The notes below the pieces were generated by a model. It saw nothing but the letters and a program-made list of their open reading frames with translations, searched no databases and was not told the DNA's origin. From Piscicola geometra (Eukaryota; Annelida; Clitellata; Hirudinida; Piscicolidae), in NCBI GenBank assembly GCA_943735955.1, contig OX030967.1, positions 533,380 through 597,379 of the forward strand: a DNA stretch of 64,000 nt, given 5' to 3'. The translations under genes were made by a program, and so were the position numbers. Positions within the stretch are counted from its first letter, which is position 1, and each line of letters begins with the position of its first letter. Of this stretch, positions 12,801-27,800 are shown one piece after another.

Positions 12801-15800
12801 GAAACCGAAATTGAGCCGAAATTACAAAATTATTTTCGGCCGAAACCGAAAAATTGCCGAAACTAAGAAAACTGTCACTTTCGGCGCCGAAACCGAAACC
12901 GAACCGAATTTCGGTTGGTCTCTAGTTCACAGGGAATAGAACTTGCAGATATGCTGAACAAAATGTTGGCTACTTCTTGTAGTATTGGAAAATTGCTCAT
13001 TTTACTCCAATAAAATAAAAAATCTTTATAATCTTCAATTTTGGTGGGACGTAATTGTGAATATTTGTAAAATTCATCCTCTTCTGAATTTTCTTCTTTG
13101 TTCATTATTATTAATTCCTCAATAATTTTAGAAATATGTTTTTTGACAACATTCCTATTCTTCACAACTGCAAAAATAAAATCATTCATACTATTCTTGA
13201 TGAACAAAATTTCGTAAATATATAAATATATCGATTCCCGATAAGCTGCTTCCAGTTCAGGATTTTTCCACTTCCGATTTAAATTTGATGGGAGGGCCGC
13301 GGGTGCCAAGTCAGATCAGGTGCCCACTCCGACCTCTACCGGTCACCCCGATGTTCTGACACGCTCATCTTTTAGTTTTGACGCAAATTTAAAAACTAGA
13401 ATTTAGGGGTGGTAAATAGGGCAAGCACTAATGAATTCAATAGTATTGAAGGATCAATGTGCAAGGAACTTCTACATTGAGAATGAAGTTGAGTTTTCGG
13501 ACTTAGTTGATCCGGTTGAACGCATTCGACAGAGAGCAGTGGTTTGCCGACAGACTGGGTGCAGGCGGGCAGACCCTGTTCTCCCCGGGTGCTCTTCGTC
13601 TTCCTCCGCTCCTGCACCGCTGCTGCTGCTGCTGCTGGCCAACTGCCCTACTCCGAGCAGCAAGTATGCGTTTGGTGTTCTCTTGCAGCAAGTCTTTTGT
13701 AGTTTTATTAATTCATAGAGGACGTTTGTTTTGCTGGTTCGTCGCTTGTTGCAAGCATCAATAGTGCCGCCACGAGCACTCGTTTGCAACTCTTGTTATC
13801 ACCAACCATGCAACCACAATCAACAACTACTATCATCACCACCAATCAACTACTACCAACACCACCAATCAACTACTACCACCACCACCAATCAACTACT
13901 ACCACCACCACCACCAATCAACTCTTACCACCACCACCAATCAACTACTACCACCACCACCAATAAACTACTACCACCACCACCCCTAATCCACAACCAC
14001 CACCACCAATCAACTACTACTACCACCACCATTCAACTACTACCACCACCACCAATCAACTACCACCACCAATCAACTACCACCACCAATCAACTACTAC
14101 TACCACCACCATTCAACTACTACCACCACCACCAATCAACTACCACCACCAATCAACTACTACTACCACCACCATTCAACTACTACCACCACCACCAATC
14201 AACTACCACCACCAATCAACTACTACTACCACCACCATTCAACTACTACCACCACCACCAATCAACTACCACCACCAATCAACTACTACTACCACCACCA
14301 TTCAACTACTACCACCACCACCAATCAACTACTACTACCACCACCAATCAACTACTACCACCACCACCAATCAACTACAATGCACGACGAAGAACACAAA
14401 GCACCACAACCAAACGACAGGCGTCAGACGAGGGGAGGAGGGAGGTGCAGTTGGCGCTGGAAGACATGATCTACACCCTCTTCAGAAAGGACCGAGTCGT
14501 CACTGACATCAGGTGCTGGCTGCCTGTGTGCTGGCTGCCTGTGTGCTGGCTGCCTGTGTGCTGGCTGCCTGTGTGCTGGCTGCTTGTGTGCTGGCTGCTT
14601 GTGTGCTGGCTGCTTGTGTGCTGGCTGCTTGTGTGCTGGCTGCTTGTGTGCTGGCTGCCTGTGTGGTGGCTGCTTGTGTGGTGGGTGGATGGGTGGTTAC
14701 TTAGCTGATACACGGCTTGACCGCTACACCCTCAACCCCCCCTCCCAGCACCAACTCTCTCTTCGCCATCCCTGCCAACCAGGAGTTCGTCTTCATCGTT
14801 CCTGACTCGGCGGACAAGGGCCCTCTGGCCTACCTCTCAAACGTCCTCAGCCACATGTGTGACTACACGTCCACCGGTACCTCCGTCTTTCTCTCCTTCG
14901 TGTGCTCCTTTCCTGACCTGTCGCTTTTTCACTTCTTTTCTTTTTTATAGTTGTATTTTTTGTTTTGTTTTTATTTATTTTGCCAAATTGATTTCAGAAC
15001 TTCTCCCAAAAATCAAAAAGTATTCGGCAAACAGGCCAAACCCCTCTTCTCAACAGCCTACCCAGGAGGCCACCACCAACCACCCAGCCCCCAACCACCC
15101 AGCCTCCAACCACTCAGCCACCAACCACCCAGCCTCCAACCACACCTCCAACCACACCTCCAACCTGCCTCTCCCCCCCTCGAAGCACCACACCAACTTG
15201 CATGCCTTCGTCAGAGCGCATGTGGATGTCGCCCTCTCCAGAGGTTTCCATGACAACAACTCGCGTACCATCGCCTCCCCGCCCCTCTTCCAGGTGGGTG
15301 GGTGCCTTCTTGGTGGGTGGGTGCCTTGTTGGTGGGTGGGTGCCTTCCAGGTGGGTGAGTGCCTTGTTGGTGGGTGGGTGCCTTGTTGGTGGGTGGGTGC
15401 CTTGTTGGTGGGTGGGTGCCTTGTTGGTGGGTGGGTGCCTTCTTGGTGGGTGGGTGCCTTGTTGGTGGGTGGGTGCCTTGTTGGTGGGTGGGTGCCTTCC
15501 AGGTGGGTGGGTGCCTTGTTGGTGGGTGGGTGGGTGCCTTCTTGGTGGGTGGGTGTGAGTTGTTGGTGGGTGGGTGCCTTCCAGGTGGGTGGGTGCCTTG
15601 TTGGTGGGTGGGTGTGAGTTGTTGGGGGGGGGGTGCCTTGTTGGTGGGTGGGTGCCTTGTTGGTGGGTGGGTGCCTTCTTGGTAGGTGGGTGCCTTCTTG
15701 GTGGGTGGGTGTCTTCTTGGTGGGTGGGTGGGTGCCTTCTTGGTGGGTGGGTGGGTGCCTTCTTGGTGGGTTGGTGCCTTGTTGGTGGGTGGGTGTGAGT

Positions 15801-18800
15801 TGTTGTGGGGGGGTGCCTTGTTGGTGGGTGGGTGCCTTGTTGGTGGGTGGGTGCCTTCTTGGTGGGTGGGTGCCTTCTTGGTGGGTGGGTGCCTTCTTGG
15901 TGGGTGGGTGGGTGCCTTCTTGGTGGGTGGGTGCCTTCTTGGTGGGTGGGTGCCTTGTTGGTGGGTGGGTGCCATGTTGGTGGGTGGGTGCCTTGTTGGT
16001 GGGTGGGTGCCTTCGTGGTGGGTGGGTGGGTGCCTTGTTGGGAGGGGGGGTGCCTTGTTGGTGGGTGGGTGTGAGTTGTTGGTGGGTGGGTGCCTTGTTG
16101 GTGGGTGGGTGCCTTCCAGGTGGGTGGGTGCCTTCCAGGTGGGTGGGTGCCTTCCAGGTGGGTGGGTGCCTTCCAGGTGGGTGGGTGCCTTCCAGGTGGG
16201 TGGGTGCCTTGTTGGTGGGTGGGTGCCTTGTTGGTGGGTGGGTGCCTTGTTGGTGGGTGGGTGCCTTTTTGGTGGGTGGGTGCCTTCCAGGTGGGTGGGT
16301 GCTTTCCAGGTGGGTGGGTGCCTTGTTGGTGGGTGGGTGCCTTCTAGGTGGGTGGGTGTCTTGTTGGTTGGTGGGTTCCTTCTTGGTGGGTGGGTGCCTT
16401 GTTGGTGGGTGGGTGCCTTGTTGGTGGGTGGGTGCCTTGTTGGTGGGTGGGTGACTTGTTGGTGGGTGGGTGCCTTGTTGGTGGGTGGGTGCCTTCTTGG
16501 TGGGTGGGTGTGAGTTGTTGGGGGGGGGGGTGCCTTGTTGGTGGGTGGGTTACTTGTTGGTGGATGGGTGTGAGTTGTTGGGGGGGGGGGGGTGCCTTGT
16601 TGGTGGGTGGGTGCCTTCTTGGTGGGTGGGTGCCTTGTTGGTGGGTGGGTGCTTTCGTGGTGGGTGGGTGGGTGCCTTGTTGGTGGGTGGGTGTGAGTTT
16701 TTGGGGGGGGGGGTGCCTTGTTGGTGGGTGGGTGCCTTTTTGGTGGGTGGTTGTGAGTTGTTGGGGGGGGGTGCCTTGTTGGTGGGTGGGTGCCTTGTTG
16801 GTGGGTGGGTGCCTTGTTGGTGGGTGGGTGCCTTCCAGGTGGGTGGGTGCCTTCCAGGTGGGTGGGTGCCTTCCAGGTGGGTGGGTGCCTTCCAGGTGGG
16901 TGGGTGCCTTCCAGGTGGGTGGGTGCCTTCCAGCTGAGTGGGTGTGAGTTGTTGGGGGGGGGGGGTGCCTTGTTGGTGGGTGGGTGTGAGTTGTTGGGGG
17001 GGGGGTGCCTTGTTGGTGGGTGGGTGCCTTGTTGGTGGGTGGCTGCCTTGTTGGTGGGTGGGTGCCTTGTTGGTGGATGGGTGCCTTCTTGGTGGGTGGG
17101 TGGGTGCCTTGTTGGTGGGTGGGTGCCTTCTTGGTGGGTGGGTGCCTTCTTGGTGGGTGGGTGCCTTGTTGGTGGGTGGGTGCCTTGTTGGTGGGTGGCT
17201 GCCTTGTTGGTGGGTGGGTGCCTTGTTGGTGGGTGGGTGCCTTGTTGGTGGATGGGTGCCTTCGTGGTGGGTGGGTGGGTGCCTTCTTGGTGGGTGGGTG
17301 CCTTGTTGGAAGGTGGGTGCCTTGTTGGTGGGTGGGTGTGAGTTTTTGGGGGGGGGGGGGGGGTGCCTTGTTAGTGGGTGGGTGGGTGCCTTGTTGGTGG
17401 GGGGGTGCCTTGTTGGTGGGTGGGTCCTTCTTGGTGGGTGGGTGCCTTGTTGGTGGGTGGGTGCCTTCTTGGTGGGTGGGTGCCTTGTTGGTGGGTGGGT
17501 ATGAGTTGTTGGGGGGGGGTGGGCTTTGGGGAGCCTAAGTGGTAGGGACTCAGCTTGAAGAACACTTCAAAAGACTGCACCACCACCACTGCACCACCAC
17601 CACTGCACTACTACCACTGCAGCACCACCACTGCACCACCACCACTGCACCACCACTGCAGCACCACCACTGCACCACCACTACTGCACCACCACTGCAA
17701 CCAGCACCACTGCACCACCACCACCACTGCAACCACCACCACTGCAACCACCACCACTGAACCACCACTGCAACCACCACCACTGCACCACCACTGCACC
17801 ACCACCACCACCACTGCACCACCACCACTGCACCACCACCACCACTGCACCACCACCACTGCACCACCACCACTGCACCACCACTGCAACCACCACCACT
17901 GCACCACCACCACCACTGCACCACCACCACTGCACCACTACCACCACCACCACCATTGCAACCACCACCACTGCAACTACCACCACTGCACCACCACCAC
18001 TGCACCACCACCACTGCACCACCACTACTGCACCACCACTGCAACCACCACCACTGCACCACCACCACCAACACTGCAACGACCACCACTGCACCACCAC
18101 CACTGCACCACCACCACTGCACCACCACTGCACCACCACCACTGCACCACCACTGCACCACCACCACTGCACCACCACTACTGCACCACCACTGCAACCA
18201 CCACCACTGCACCACCACCACCACCACCACCACCACTGCAACCACCACCACTGCAACCACCACCACTGCACCACCACCACCACTGCACCACCACCACTGC
18301 ACCACCACCACTGCACCACCACCACTGCACCACCACCACTGCACCACCACCACTGCACCTCCACTGCAACCACCACCACTGCACCACCACCACCACTGCA
18401 CCACCACCACTGCACCACCACCACTGCACCACCACCACTGCACCACCACCACTGCACCACCACCACTGCACCACCACCACTGCACCACCACTGCACCACC
18501 ACTACTGCACCACCACTGCAACCACCATCACTGCACCACCACCACCACCACCACTGCAACCACCACCACTGCAACCACCACCACTGCACCACCACTGCAC
18601 CACCACCACCACTGCACCACCACTGCACCACCACCACTGCACCACCACCACTGCACCACCACCACTGCAACCACCACCACTGCACCACCACTGCAACCAC
18701 CACCACTGCACCACCACCACCACTGCACCACCACCACTGCACCACCACCACTGCACCACCACCACTGCAACCACCACCACTGCAACCACCACCACTGCAC

Positions 18801-21800
18801 CACCACTGCACCACCACCACTGCACCACCACCACTGCACCACCACCACTGCAACCACCACCACTGCAACTACCACCACTGCACCACCACTGCACCACCAC
18901 CACCACCACTGCAACCACCACCACTGCACCACCACCACTGCACCACCACCACTGCACCACCACCACCACTGCACCACCACCACTGCACCACCACCACTGC
19001 ACCACCACCACTGCACCACCACCACCACTGCACCACCACTGCACCACCACCACTGCACCACCACTACTGCACCACCACTGCAACCAGCACCACTGCACCA
19101 CCACCACCACTGCAACCACCACCACTGCAACCACCACCACTGAACCACCACTGCAACCACCACCACTGCACCACCACTGCACCACCACCACCACCACTGC
19201 ACCACCACCACTGCACCACCACCACCACTGCACCACCACCACTGCACCACCACCACTGCACCACCACTGCAACCACCACCACTGCACCACCACCACCACT
19301 GCACCACCACCACTGCACCACCACCACTGCACCACCACTGCACCACCACCACTGCACCACTACCACCACCACCACCATTGCAACCACCACCACTGCAACT
19401 ACCACCACTGCACCACCACCACTGCACCACCACCACTGCACCACCACTACTGCACCACCACTGCAACCACCACCACTGCACCACCACCACCAACACTGCA
19501 ACGACCACCACTGCACCACCACCACTGCACCACCACCACTGCACCACCACTGCACCACCACCACTGCACCACCACTGCACCACCACCACTGCACCACCAC
19601 TACTGCACCACCACTGCAACCACCACCACTGCACCACCACCACCACCACCACCACCACTGCAACCACCACCACTGCAACCACCACCACTGCACCACCACC
19701 ACCACTGCACCACCACCACTGCACCACCACCACTGCACCACCACCACTGCACCACCACCACTGCACCACCACCACTGCACCTCCACTGCAACCACCACCA
19801 CTGCACCACCACCACCACTGCACCACCACCACTGCACCACCACCACTGCACCACCACCACTGCACCACCACCACTGCACCACCACCACTGCACCACCACC
19901 ACTGCACCACCACTGCACCACCACTACTGCACCACCACTGCAACCACCATCACTGCACCACCACCACCACCACCACTGCAACCACCACCACTGCAACCAC
20001 CACCACTGCACCACCACTGCACCACCACCACCACTGCACCACCACTGCACCACCACCACTGCACCACCACCACTGCACCACCACCACTGCAACCACCACC
20101 ACTGCACCACCACTGCAACCACCACCACTGCACCACCACCACCACTGCACCACCACCACTGCACCACCACCACTGCACCACCACCACTGCACCACCACCA
20201 CTGCAACCACCACCACTGCAACCACCACCACTGCACCACCACTGCACCACCACCACTGCACCACCACCACTGCACCACCACCACTGCAACCACCACCACT
20301 GCAACTACCACCACTGCACCACCACTGCACCACCACCACTGCACCACCACCACTGCACCACCACCACTGCACCACCACCACTGCTTCACCACCACCACTG
20401 CACCACCACCACTGCACCACCACCACCACCACCACTGCAACCACCACCACTGCAACAACCACCACTGCACCACCGCTGCACCACCACCACTGCACCACCA
20501 CCACTGCACCACCACCACTGCACCACCACTACTGCACCACTACTGCAACCACCACCACTGCACCACCACCACTGCACCACCACCACTGCAACCACCACCA
20601 CTGCACCACCACCACTGCACCACCACCACTGCACCACCACCACCACTGCACCACCACCACTGCACCACCACCACTGCACCACCACCACTGCACCACCACC
20701 ACTGCACCACCACCACCACTGCACCACCACCACCACTGCACCACCACCACCACTGCACCACCACCACCACTGCACCACCACCACTGAACCACCACTGCAA
20801 CCACCACCACTGCACCACCACCACCACTGCACCACCACCACCACTGCACCACCACCACCACTGCACCACCACCACCACTGCACCACCACCATTGCACCAC
20901 CACCACTGCACCACCACCACTGCACCACCACTACTGCACCACCACCACTGCACCACTGCACCACCACCACTGCACCACCACTACCACCACCACTGCACCA
21001 CCACTGCAACCGCCACCACTGCAACCACCACCACTGCACCACCACCACCACCACCACTGCAACCACCACCACTGCACCACCACTGCAACCACCACCACTG
21101 CACCACCACCACTGCACCACCACCACCACCACCACCACCACTGCAACCACCACCACTGCAACCACCACCACTGAACCACCACTGCAACCACCACCACTGC
21201 ACCACCACTGCACCACCACCACCACTGCACCACCACTACTGCACCACCACCACTGCACCACCACCACCACTGCACCACCACCACTGCACCACCACCACTG
21301 CACCACCACCACTGCAACCACCACCACTGCACCACCACCACCACTGCACCACCACCACCACTGCACCACCACCACTGCACCACCACCACTGCACCACTAC
21401 CACTGCACCACCACTGCACCACCACCACTGCACCACCACCACTGCAACCACCACCACTGCAACTACCACCACTGCACCACCACTGCACCACCACCACTGC
21501 ACCACCACCACTGCACCACCACTACTGCACCACCACTGCACCACCACCACCACCACTGCAACCACCACCACTGCACCACCACCACTGCACCACCACCACT
21601 GCACCACCACCACCACTGCACCACCACCACTGCACCACCACCACTGCACCACCACCACTGCACCACCACCACCACTGCACCACCACCACTGCACCACCAC
21701 CACTGCACCACCACTACTGCAACCACCACCACTGCACCACCACTGCAACCACCACCACTGCACCACCACCACCACTGCACCACCACCACTGCACCACCAC

Positions 21801-24800
21801 CACTGCAACCACCACCACTGCACCACCACCACCACTGCACCACCACCACTGCACCATCACCACTGCACCACCACCACTGCACCACCACCACTGCACCCCC
21901 ACTGCACCACCACCACTGCACCACCACCACTGCACCACCACTGCAACCACCACCACTGCACCACCACCACCACTGCACCACCACCACTGCACCACCACCA
22001 CTGCACCACCACCACTGCACCACTACCACCACCACCACCATTGCAACCACCACCACTGCAACTACCACCACTGCACCACCACCACTGCACCACCACCACT
22101 GCACCACCACTACTGCACCACCACTGCAACCACCACCACTGCACCACCACCACCAACACTGCAACGACCACCACTGCACCACCACCACTGCACCACCACC
22201 ACTGCACCACCACTGCACCACCACCACTGCACCACCACTGCACCACCACCACTGCACCACCACTACTGCACCACCACTGCAACCACCACCACTGCACCAC
22301 CACCACCACCACCACCACCACTGCAACCACCACCACTGCAACCACCACCACTGCACCACCACCACCACTGCACCACCACCACTGCACCACCACCACTGCA
22401 CCACCACCACTGCACCACCACCACTGCACCTCCACTGCAACCACCACCACTGCACCACCACCACCACTGCACCACCACCACTGCACCACCACCACTGCAC
22501 CACCACCACTGCACCACCACCACTGCACCACCACCACTGCACCACCACCACTGCACCACCACCACTGCACCACCACCACTGCACCACCACTGCACCACCA
22601 CTACTGCACCACCACTGCAACCACCATCACTGCACCACCACCACCACCACCACTGCAACCACCACCACTGCAACCACCACCACTGAACCACCACTGCAAC
22701 CACCACCACTGCAACCACCACCACTGCACCACCACTGCACCACCACCACCACTGCACCACCACTGCACCACCACCACTGCACCACCACCACTGCACCACC
22801 ACCACTGCAACCACCACCACTGCACCACCACTGCAACCACCACCACTGCACCACCACCACCACTGCACCACCACCACTGCACCACCACCACTGCACCACC
22901 ACCACTGCAACCACCACCACTGCAACCACCACCACTGCACCACCACTGCACCACCACCACTGCACCACCACCACTGCACCACCACCACTGCAACCACCAC
23001 CACTGCAACTACCACCACTGCACCACCACTGCACCACCACCACTGCACCACCACCACTGCACCACCACCACTGCACCACCACTACTGCACCACCACTGCA
23101 ACCACCACCACTGCACCACCACCACCACCACTGCAACCACCACCACTGCACCACCACCACTGCACCACCACCACTGCACCACCACCACCACTGCACCACC
23201 ACCACTGCACCACCACCACTGCACCACCACCACTGCACCACCACCACTGCACCACCACCACCACTGCACCACCATCACTGCACCACCACCACTGCACCAC
23301 CACCACTGCACCACCACCACTGCAACCACCACCACTGCAACCACCACCACTGCACCACCACCACCACTGCACCACCACCACTGCACCACCACTGCAACCA
23401 CCACCACTGCAACTACCACCACTGCACCACCACCACTGCACCACCACCACTGCTTCACCACCACCACTGCACCACCACTGCACCACCACCACTGCACCAC
23501 CACCACCACCACCACTGCAACCACCACCACTGCAACAACCACCACTGCACCACCGCTGCACCACCACCACTGCACCACCACCACTGCACCACCACCACTG
23601 CACCACCACTACTGCACCACTACTGCAACCACCACCACTGCACCACCACCACTGCACCACCACCACTGCAACCACCACCACTGCACCACCACCACTGCAC
23701 CACCACCACTGCACCACCACCACCACTGCACCACCACCACTGCACCACCACCACTGCACCACCACCACTGCACCACCACCACTGCACCACCACCACCACT
23801 GCACCACCACCACCACTGCACCACCACCACCACTGCACCACCACCACCACTGCACCACCACCACTGAACCACCACTGCAACCACCACCACTGCACCACCA
23901 CCACCACTGCACCACCACCACCACTGCACCACCACCACCACTGCACCACCACCATTGCACCACCACCACTGCACCACCACCACTGCACCACCACTACTGC
24001 ACCACCACCACTGCACCACTGCACCACCACCACTGCACCACCACTACCACCACCACTGCACCACCACTGCAACCGCCACCACTGCAACCACCACCACTGC
24101 ACCACCACCACCACCACCACTGCAACCACCACCACTGCACCACCACTGCAACCACCACCACTGCACCACCACCACCACCACCACCACCACCACTGCAACC
24201 ACCACCACTGCAACCACCACCACTGAACCACCACTGCAACCACCACCACTGCACCACCACTGCACCACCACCACCACTGCACCACCACTACTGCACCACC
24301 ACCACTGCACCACCACCACCACTGCACCACCACCACTGCACCACCACCACTGCACCACCACCACTGCAACCACCACCACTGCACCACCACCACCACTGCA
24401 CCACCACCACCACTGCACCACCACCACTGCACCACCACCACTGCACCACCACCACTGCACCACCACTGCACCACCACCACTGCACCACCACCACTGCACC
24501 ACCACCACCACTGCAACTACCACCACTGCACCACCACTGCACCACCACCACTGCACCACCACCACTGCACCACCACTACTGCACCACCACTGCACCACCA
24601 CCACCACCACTGCAACCACCACCACTGCACCACCACCACTGCACCACCACCACTGCACCACCACCACCACTGCACCACCACCACTGCACCACCACCACTG
24701 CACCACCACCACTGCACCACCACCACCACTGCACCACCACCACTGCACCACCACCACTGCACCACCACCACTGCACCACCACTACTGCAACCACCACCAC

Positions 24801-27800
24801 TGCACCACCACTGCAACCACCACCACTGCACCACCACCACCACTGCACCACCACCACTGCACCACCACCACTGCAACCACCACCACTGCACCACCACCAC
24901 CACTGCACCACCACCACTGCACCATCACCACTGCACCACCACCACTGCACCACCACCACTGCACCCCCACTGCACCACCACCACTGCACCACCACCACCA
25001 CCACCACTGCAACCACCACCACTGCAACTACCACCACTGCACCACCACTGCACCACCACCACTGCACCACCACCACTGCACCACCACCACCACTGCACCA
25101 CCACCACTGCACCACCACCACTGCACCACCACCACTGCACCACCACCACTGCACCACCACCACTGCACCACCACTGCACCACCACCACTGCACCACCACC
25201 ACCACCACCACTGCAACCACCACCACTGCAACTACCACCACTGCACCACCACTGCACCACCACCACTGCACCACCACCACTGCACCACCACCACTGCACC
25301 ACCACTACTGCACCACCACTGCAACCACCACCACTGCACCACCACTGCACCACCACTGCAACCACCACCACTGCACCACCACCACCACCACCACTGCAAC
25401 CACCACCACTGAACCACCACTGCAACCACCACCACTGCACCACCACCACCACTTCACCACCAACACCACTGCACCACCACCACCACTGCACCACCACCAC
25501 TGCACCACCACCACTGCACCACCACCACTGCACCACCACTACTGCACCACCACCACTGCACCACCACTGCAACCACCACCACTGCACCACCACCACCACC
25601 ACCACTGCAACCACCACCACTGCACCACCACTGCAACCACCACCACTGCACCACCACCACTGCACCACCACTGCACCACCACCACTGCACCATCACTGCA
25701 CCACCACTGCACCACCACCACTGCACCACCACCACTGCACCACCACCACTGCAACACCACCTCAGTTGGCCACCATCAGACAGCTCTTTTCAGCATCCAA
25801 TCAGCTGCACCGCTTGCTCTTCAGGCGTGACGTCAGCTTCGACGGGGTGGAGTTGAAGTATGCACAGGTGGATGCACTCTTGAGGGGCAGCATGCACCTG
25901 GAAGAGCAGTTCTCGCACAAGTCTGTCGCTGTGTGTTTGTGTGCGTGTGTGTGTGTCTGTCGCTGTGAGTTTGTGTGCGTTTGTGTGTGTGCGTGTGTGT
26001 GTCTGTCGCTGTGTGTGTGTGTGTATGTGTGTGTGTGTGTGTGTGTGTGAGTGTATATGTGATCATCATCAGCACTTCAAACCTCAAGCATCATCATCAG
26101 CACTAACGCACAACAGTCTCTGCTCGAAGCTGCTGCCTTTGGCGTTGAAGTTGTACCAGGAAGGCATGCCGTCCCACTACACCTCCGTCCTGCACGTGCA
26201 GAAGGTCAGGTGGACGGGAGGTGGAGGTGAGGTGGAGGTGAGGTGGAGGTGAGGTGGAGGTGAGGTGGAGAGGGTGTGGAGGTGAGGTGGAGAGGGTGTG
26301 GAGGTGAGATGGAGGTGGTGTGGAGGTGAGGTGGAGGTGAGGTGGAGGTGAGGAGGAGGTGAGGTGGAGGGGGTGTGGAGGTGAGGTGGAGATGTTGCTG
26401 GAGGGGTGAAGGGGGAGGGGTGTGGAGGTGATGTGGTATGGAGATGGTTAGAGGGTGGAGGTGGTAGAGGTGTGTTGATAGAAGAGGGATAGATGGTGTG
26501 CTGGTGGGAAGAAATGAGGATAGGTGGCTGAAGTCAATGAAGATCAAGTCATTGTTTGTTGCTTCAGAGACACTTTTCTGCCATCGTCAGTGAACAAAAC
26601 CTTTGCACTCCACGCAGCTGACTGCCACTCTCAAGTTCCTCTCGCTCAACAGTCGAGGTCTCCTTCCATTTCCCTTTAAATCGATATATAATCTTTAAAC
26701 TTGCCAATCCTACGTCATTCATTATACGTCATCTATTTTTAATTTATTATACGTCATCTATTTTAATTTATTATACGTCATCTATTTTTAATTTTTTATA
26801 GATCATCTATTTTAATTTATTATACGTCATCTATTTTTAAGTTATTATAGGTAATCTATTTTTAATTTATTATAACCTAAATATTTTGTCTCATAATAAC
26901 TAATTTATGTAAATTAAAAATAGACGACCTGTAAGTTATAAAACAAAATATTTAAAGAGTTTGTCAAGAGCATTGGCTTAGATGGCAAGTCTGCAACTCA
27001 GATGTCGCCTTGGCGCTCTGTTGCGTGCCTTGGCGCATTATAAATGGCCATCATTTATCATTGAAATACATTTTATAGATAGAACTTTTTTACATTCAAT
27101 AATTGTATGGTATTTAATCAATTAGTTTAAAAAAATAATTTGTATAAAAAATATTTCTATTTCAAGATTAGATAAGCTTATTGTAGCTTAAGAGACGTAC
27201 TTGCGTAATAGACTTCATTGCAGGATAAGGCAGTCTCCACTGCAACTCCCCTCTCTGCCGTGTCTCAGCACTCTCGCATCACATTCTTGGACCTTTCCTT
27301 CGTGTCTTGAAGATACTGCCATGCTGTTTTGCGCTCTTTGGTTTTTCCGTCCATCCATCCATCCATCCATTCATCCATTCATTCATCTACTCATCCATTC
27401 ATCCATTCATTCATTCATTCATCCATTCATTCATTCATTCATTTATCCATCCATCCATTCATCTACTCATCCATTCATTCATCTATTCATCCATTCATTC
27501 ATCCATTAATTCATCCATCCATTCATTTATTTATCCATCCATTCATTCATTCATCCATTCATTCATCCATTCATTCATCCATTCATTCATTTATTCATTC
27601 ATCCATTTATTAATTTATCCATCCATTCATCCATCCATTCACTCATCCATCCATTCATTCATCCATTCATTTATTCATTCATCCATCCATTCATTCATTT
27701 ATTCATTCATTCATCCATTCATTCATTCATCAATTAATTAATTCATCAATCCATTCATTCATCCCTTCATTCATCCATCCATTTATTCATTCATTCATTT

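Larger units (their letters stand above)
11740..13338 (-). mobile_element. hAT transposon, family 2, decayed, interrupted by a nested element
   Basis: The minus strand encodes a hAT C-terminal part: [40 protein letters not shown], then beyond the nested element [20 protein letters not shown]. One end at about 13338 reads TAGAGGTCGGA on the minus strand, the same terminus as the complete relative at 55757-58339. The other end is not recognisable and probably lost next to the minisatellite. It sits in SMG8 intron 6, antisense to the gene. Confidence 0.8.

Noticed and set aside
13565..13663. Alternative acceptor GTGCAG for SMG8 exon 7
   Set aside because: It gives a good-looking site but breaks phase with exon 6 and loses the conserved DW...RPC segment start. 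The CCGACAG acceptor at 13553 restores both.
15294..17538. Overlapping Gly/Trp/Val/Cys-rich frames that could suggest a secreted repeat protein
   Set aside because: The frames come from the 19-bp repeat and several frames are open at once. The region starts at a splice donor of SMG8.
17555..24226. A 2223-codon open frame rich in Thr, Pro and His
   Set aside because: It is entirely CCACTGCA/CACCACCA repeat, with long open frames on both strands caused by the scarcity of stop triplets. It lies inside SMG8 intron 10, and there is no start context, domain or conserved sequence.
15294..25755. CRISPR-like direct repeats
   Set aside because: Repeats are contiguous without unique spacers, the DNA is animal nuclear sequence, and no cas genes are present.
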